A stretch of DNA of 64,000 nucleotides, from assembly GCA_903813345.2 (NCBI GenBank), contig CAIIXF020000008.1:20816822-20880821 (forward strand), written 5' to 3'. The DNA is from Owenia fusiformis (lineage: Eukaryota; Annelida; Polychaeta; Sabellida; Oweniidae). Positions 63,863 through 64,000 of this stretch are shown in pieces; the first letter of the stretch is position 1, and every line of letters begins with the position of its first letter. The translations under genes were made by a program, and so were the position numbers. The notes beneath the pieces are model-generated. The model was not told where the DNA came from, searched no databases, and saw only the letters and a program-made list of their open reading frames with translations.

Positions 63863-64000
63863 TGCTTGATACACTATATTACAAGTTACATCATACCATA
63901 TTGCCATTTCATAATAGTTACACATTGGTTTATAAAAGTCAAGGGGTGACTTTTAACCTTTACCATGCTGCCTTATTTCAGCAAATATATCCCACGCAAC

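Noticed and set aside
1-64000. LTR retrotransposon, LINE reverse transcriptase or transposase coding sequence
   Set aside because: None of the longer open frames shows the expected catalytic or zinc-knuckle motifs, and no long direct repeats bounding an internal region were seen.

Overview
This window looks like non-coding DNA from an animal nuclear genome, most plausibly a marine invertebrate. It is AT-rich and has no continuous coding region of convincing length. It has no operons or bacterial-type signals. It is full of short inverted-repeat transposon remnants, tRNA-derived SINE-like sequence, minisatellites and poly(G/C) tracts. I cannot name the species, and I recognise no intact protein-coding gene. 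The window is probably intergenic or one very large intron. A few short stretches read like exons, and they are listed at low confidence.

Layout. 0-9 kb: a 48-bp hAT-like mini-element with an 8-bp target duplication (about 600), a decayed C2H2 zinc-finger relic on the minus strand (about 2.4-2.8 kb), four members of a 'GTAGCCAGG' miniature element family (2.9, 3.6, 6.1, 6.7 kb), one copy of a 435-bp inverted-repeat element (4.75 kb), a 58-bp tandem duplication (7.5 kb) and a tRNA-derived SINE (8.3 kb). 9.46-10.92 kb: a 1.46-kb CpG-richer element whose termini read CACACTACCCTACC. 13-32 kb: several minisatellites (13.3, 20.2, 27.9, 31.7 kb), a second copy of the 435-bp element (23.0 kb), a TA-flanked MITE (22.7 kb), and a CpG-dense patch with two TGACGTCA sites and a very strong GC palindrome (26.2-26.9 kb). 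32-38 kb: little beyond a CpG-rich patch with a perfect hairpin at 37.7-38.0 kb.

The centrepiece is 38.2-46.8 kb. Two 3,264-bp copies of one transposon-like element lie in opposite orientation, separated by 2,058 bp. Every stretch I compared is identical. Each copy has 18-bp terminal inverted repeats (CAGTCTAGCATCTAACCG) and its own 4-bp target duplication (TATA for one, TAAA for the other), so they are two separate recent insertions. The element has no transposase-like frame. It carries a nested fold-back MITE, an array of about 135-155 bp units rich in AAAATGGCGGCCATTTT palindromes, and a GACG microsatellite. If read through, the pair could form a multi-kilobase perfect hairpin RNA. A 95-base hairpin with 18-bp perfect arms lies in the spacer.

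46.8-64 kb: mostly unremarkable AT-rich sequence. It holds a hairpin-bearing simple repeat (49.6 kb), a 311-bp TA-flanked MITE (55.2 kb), a 41-codon exon-like stretch with splice sites at both ends (57.6 kb), poly(G) tracts and a 23-bp tandem duplication (62.05 kb).
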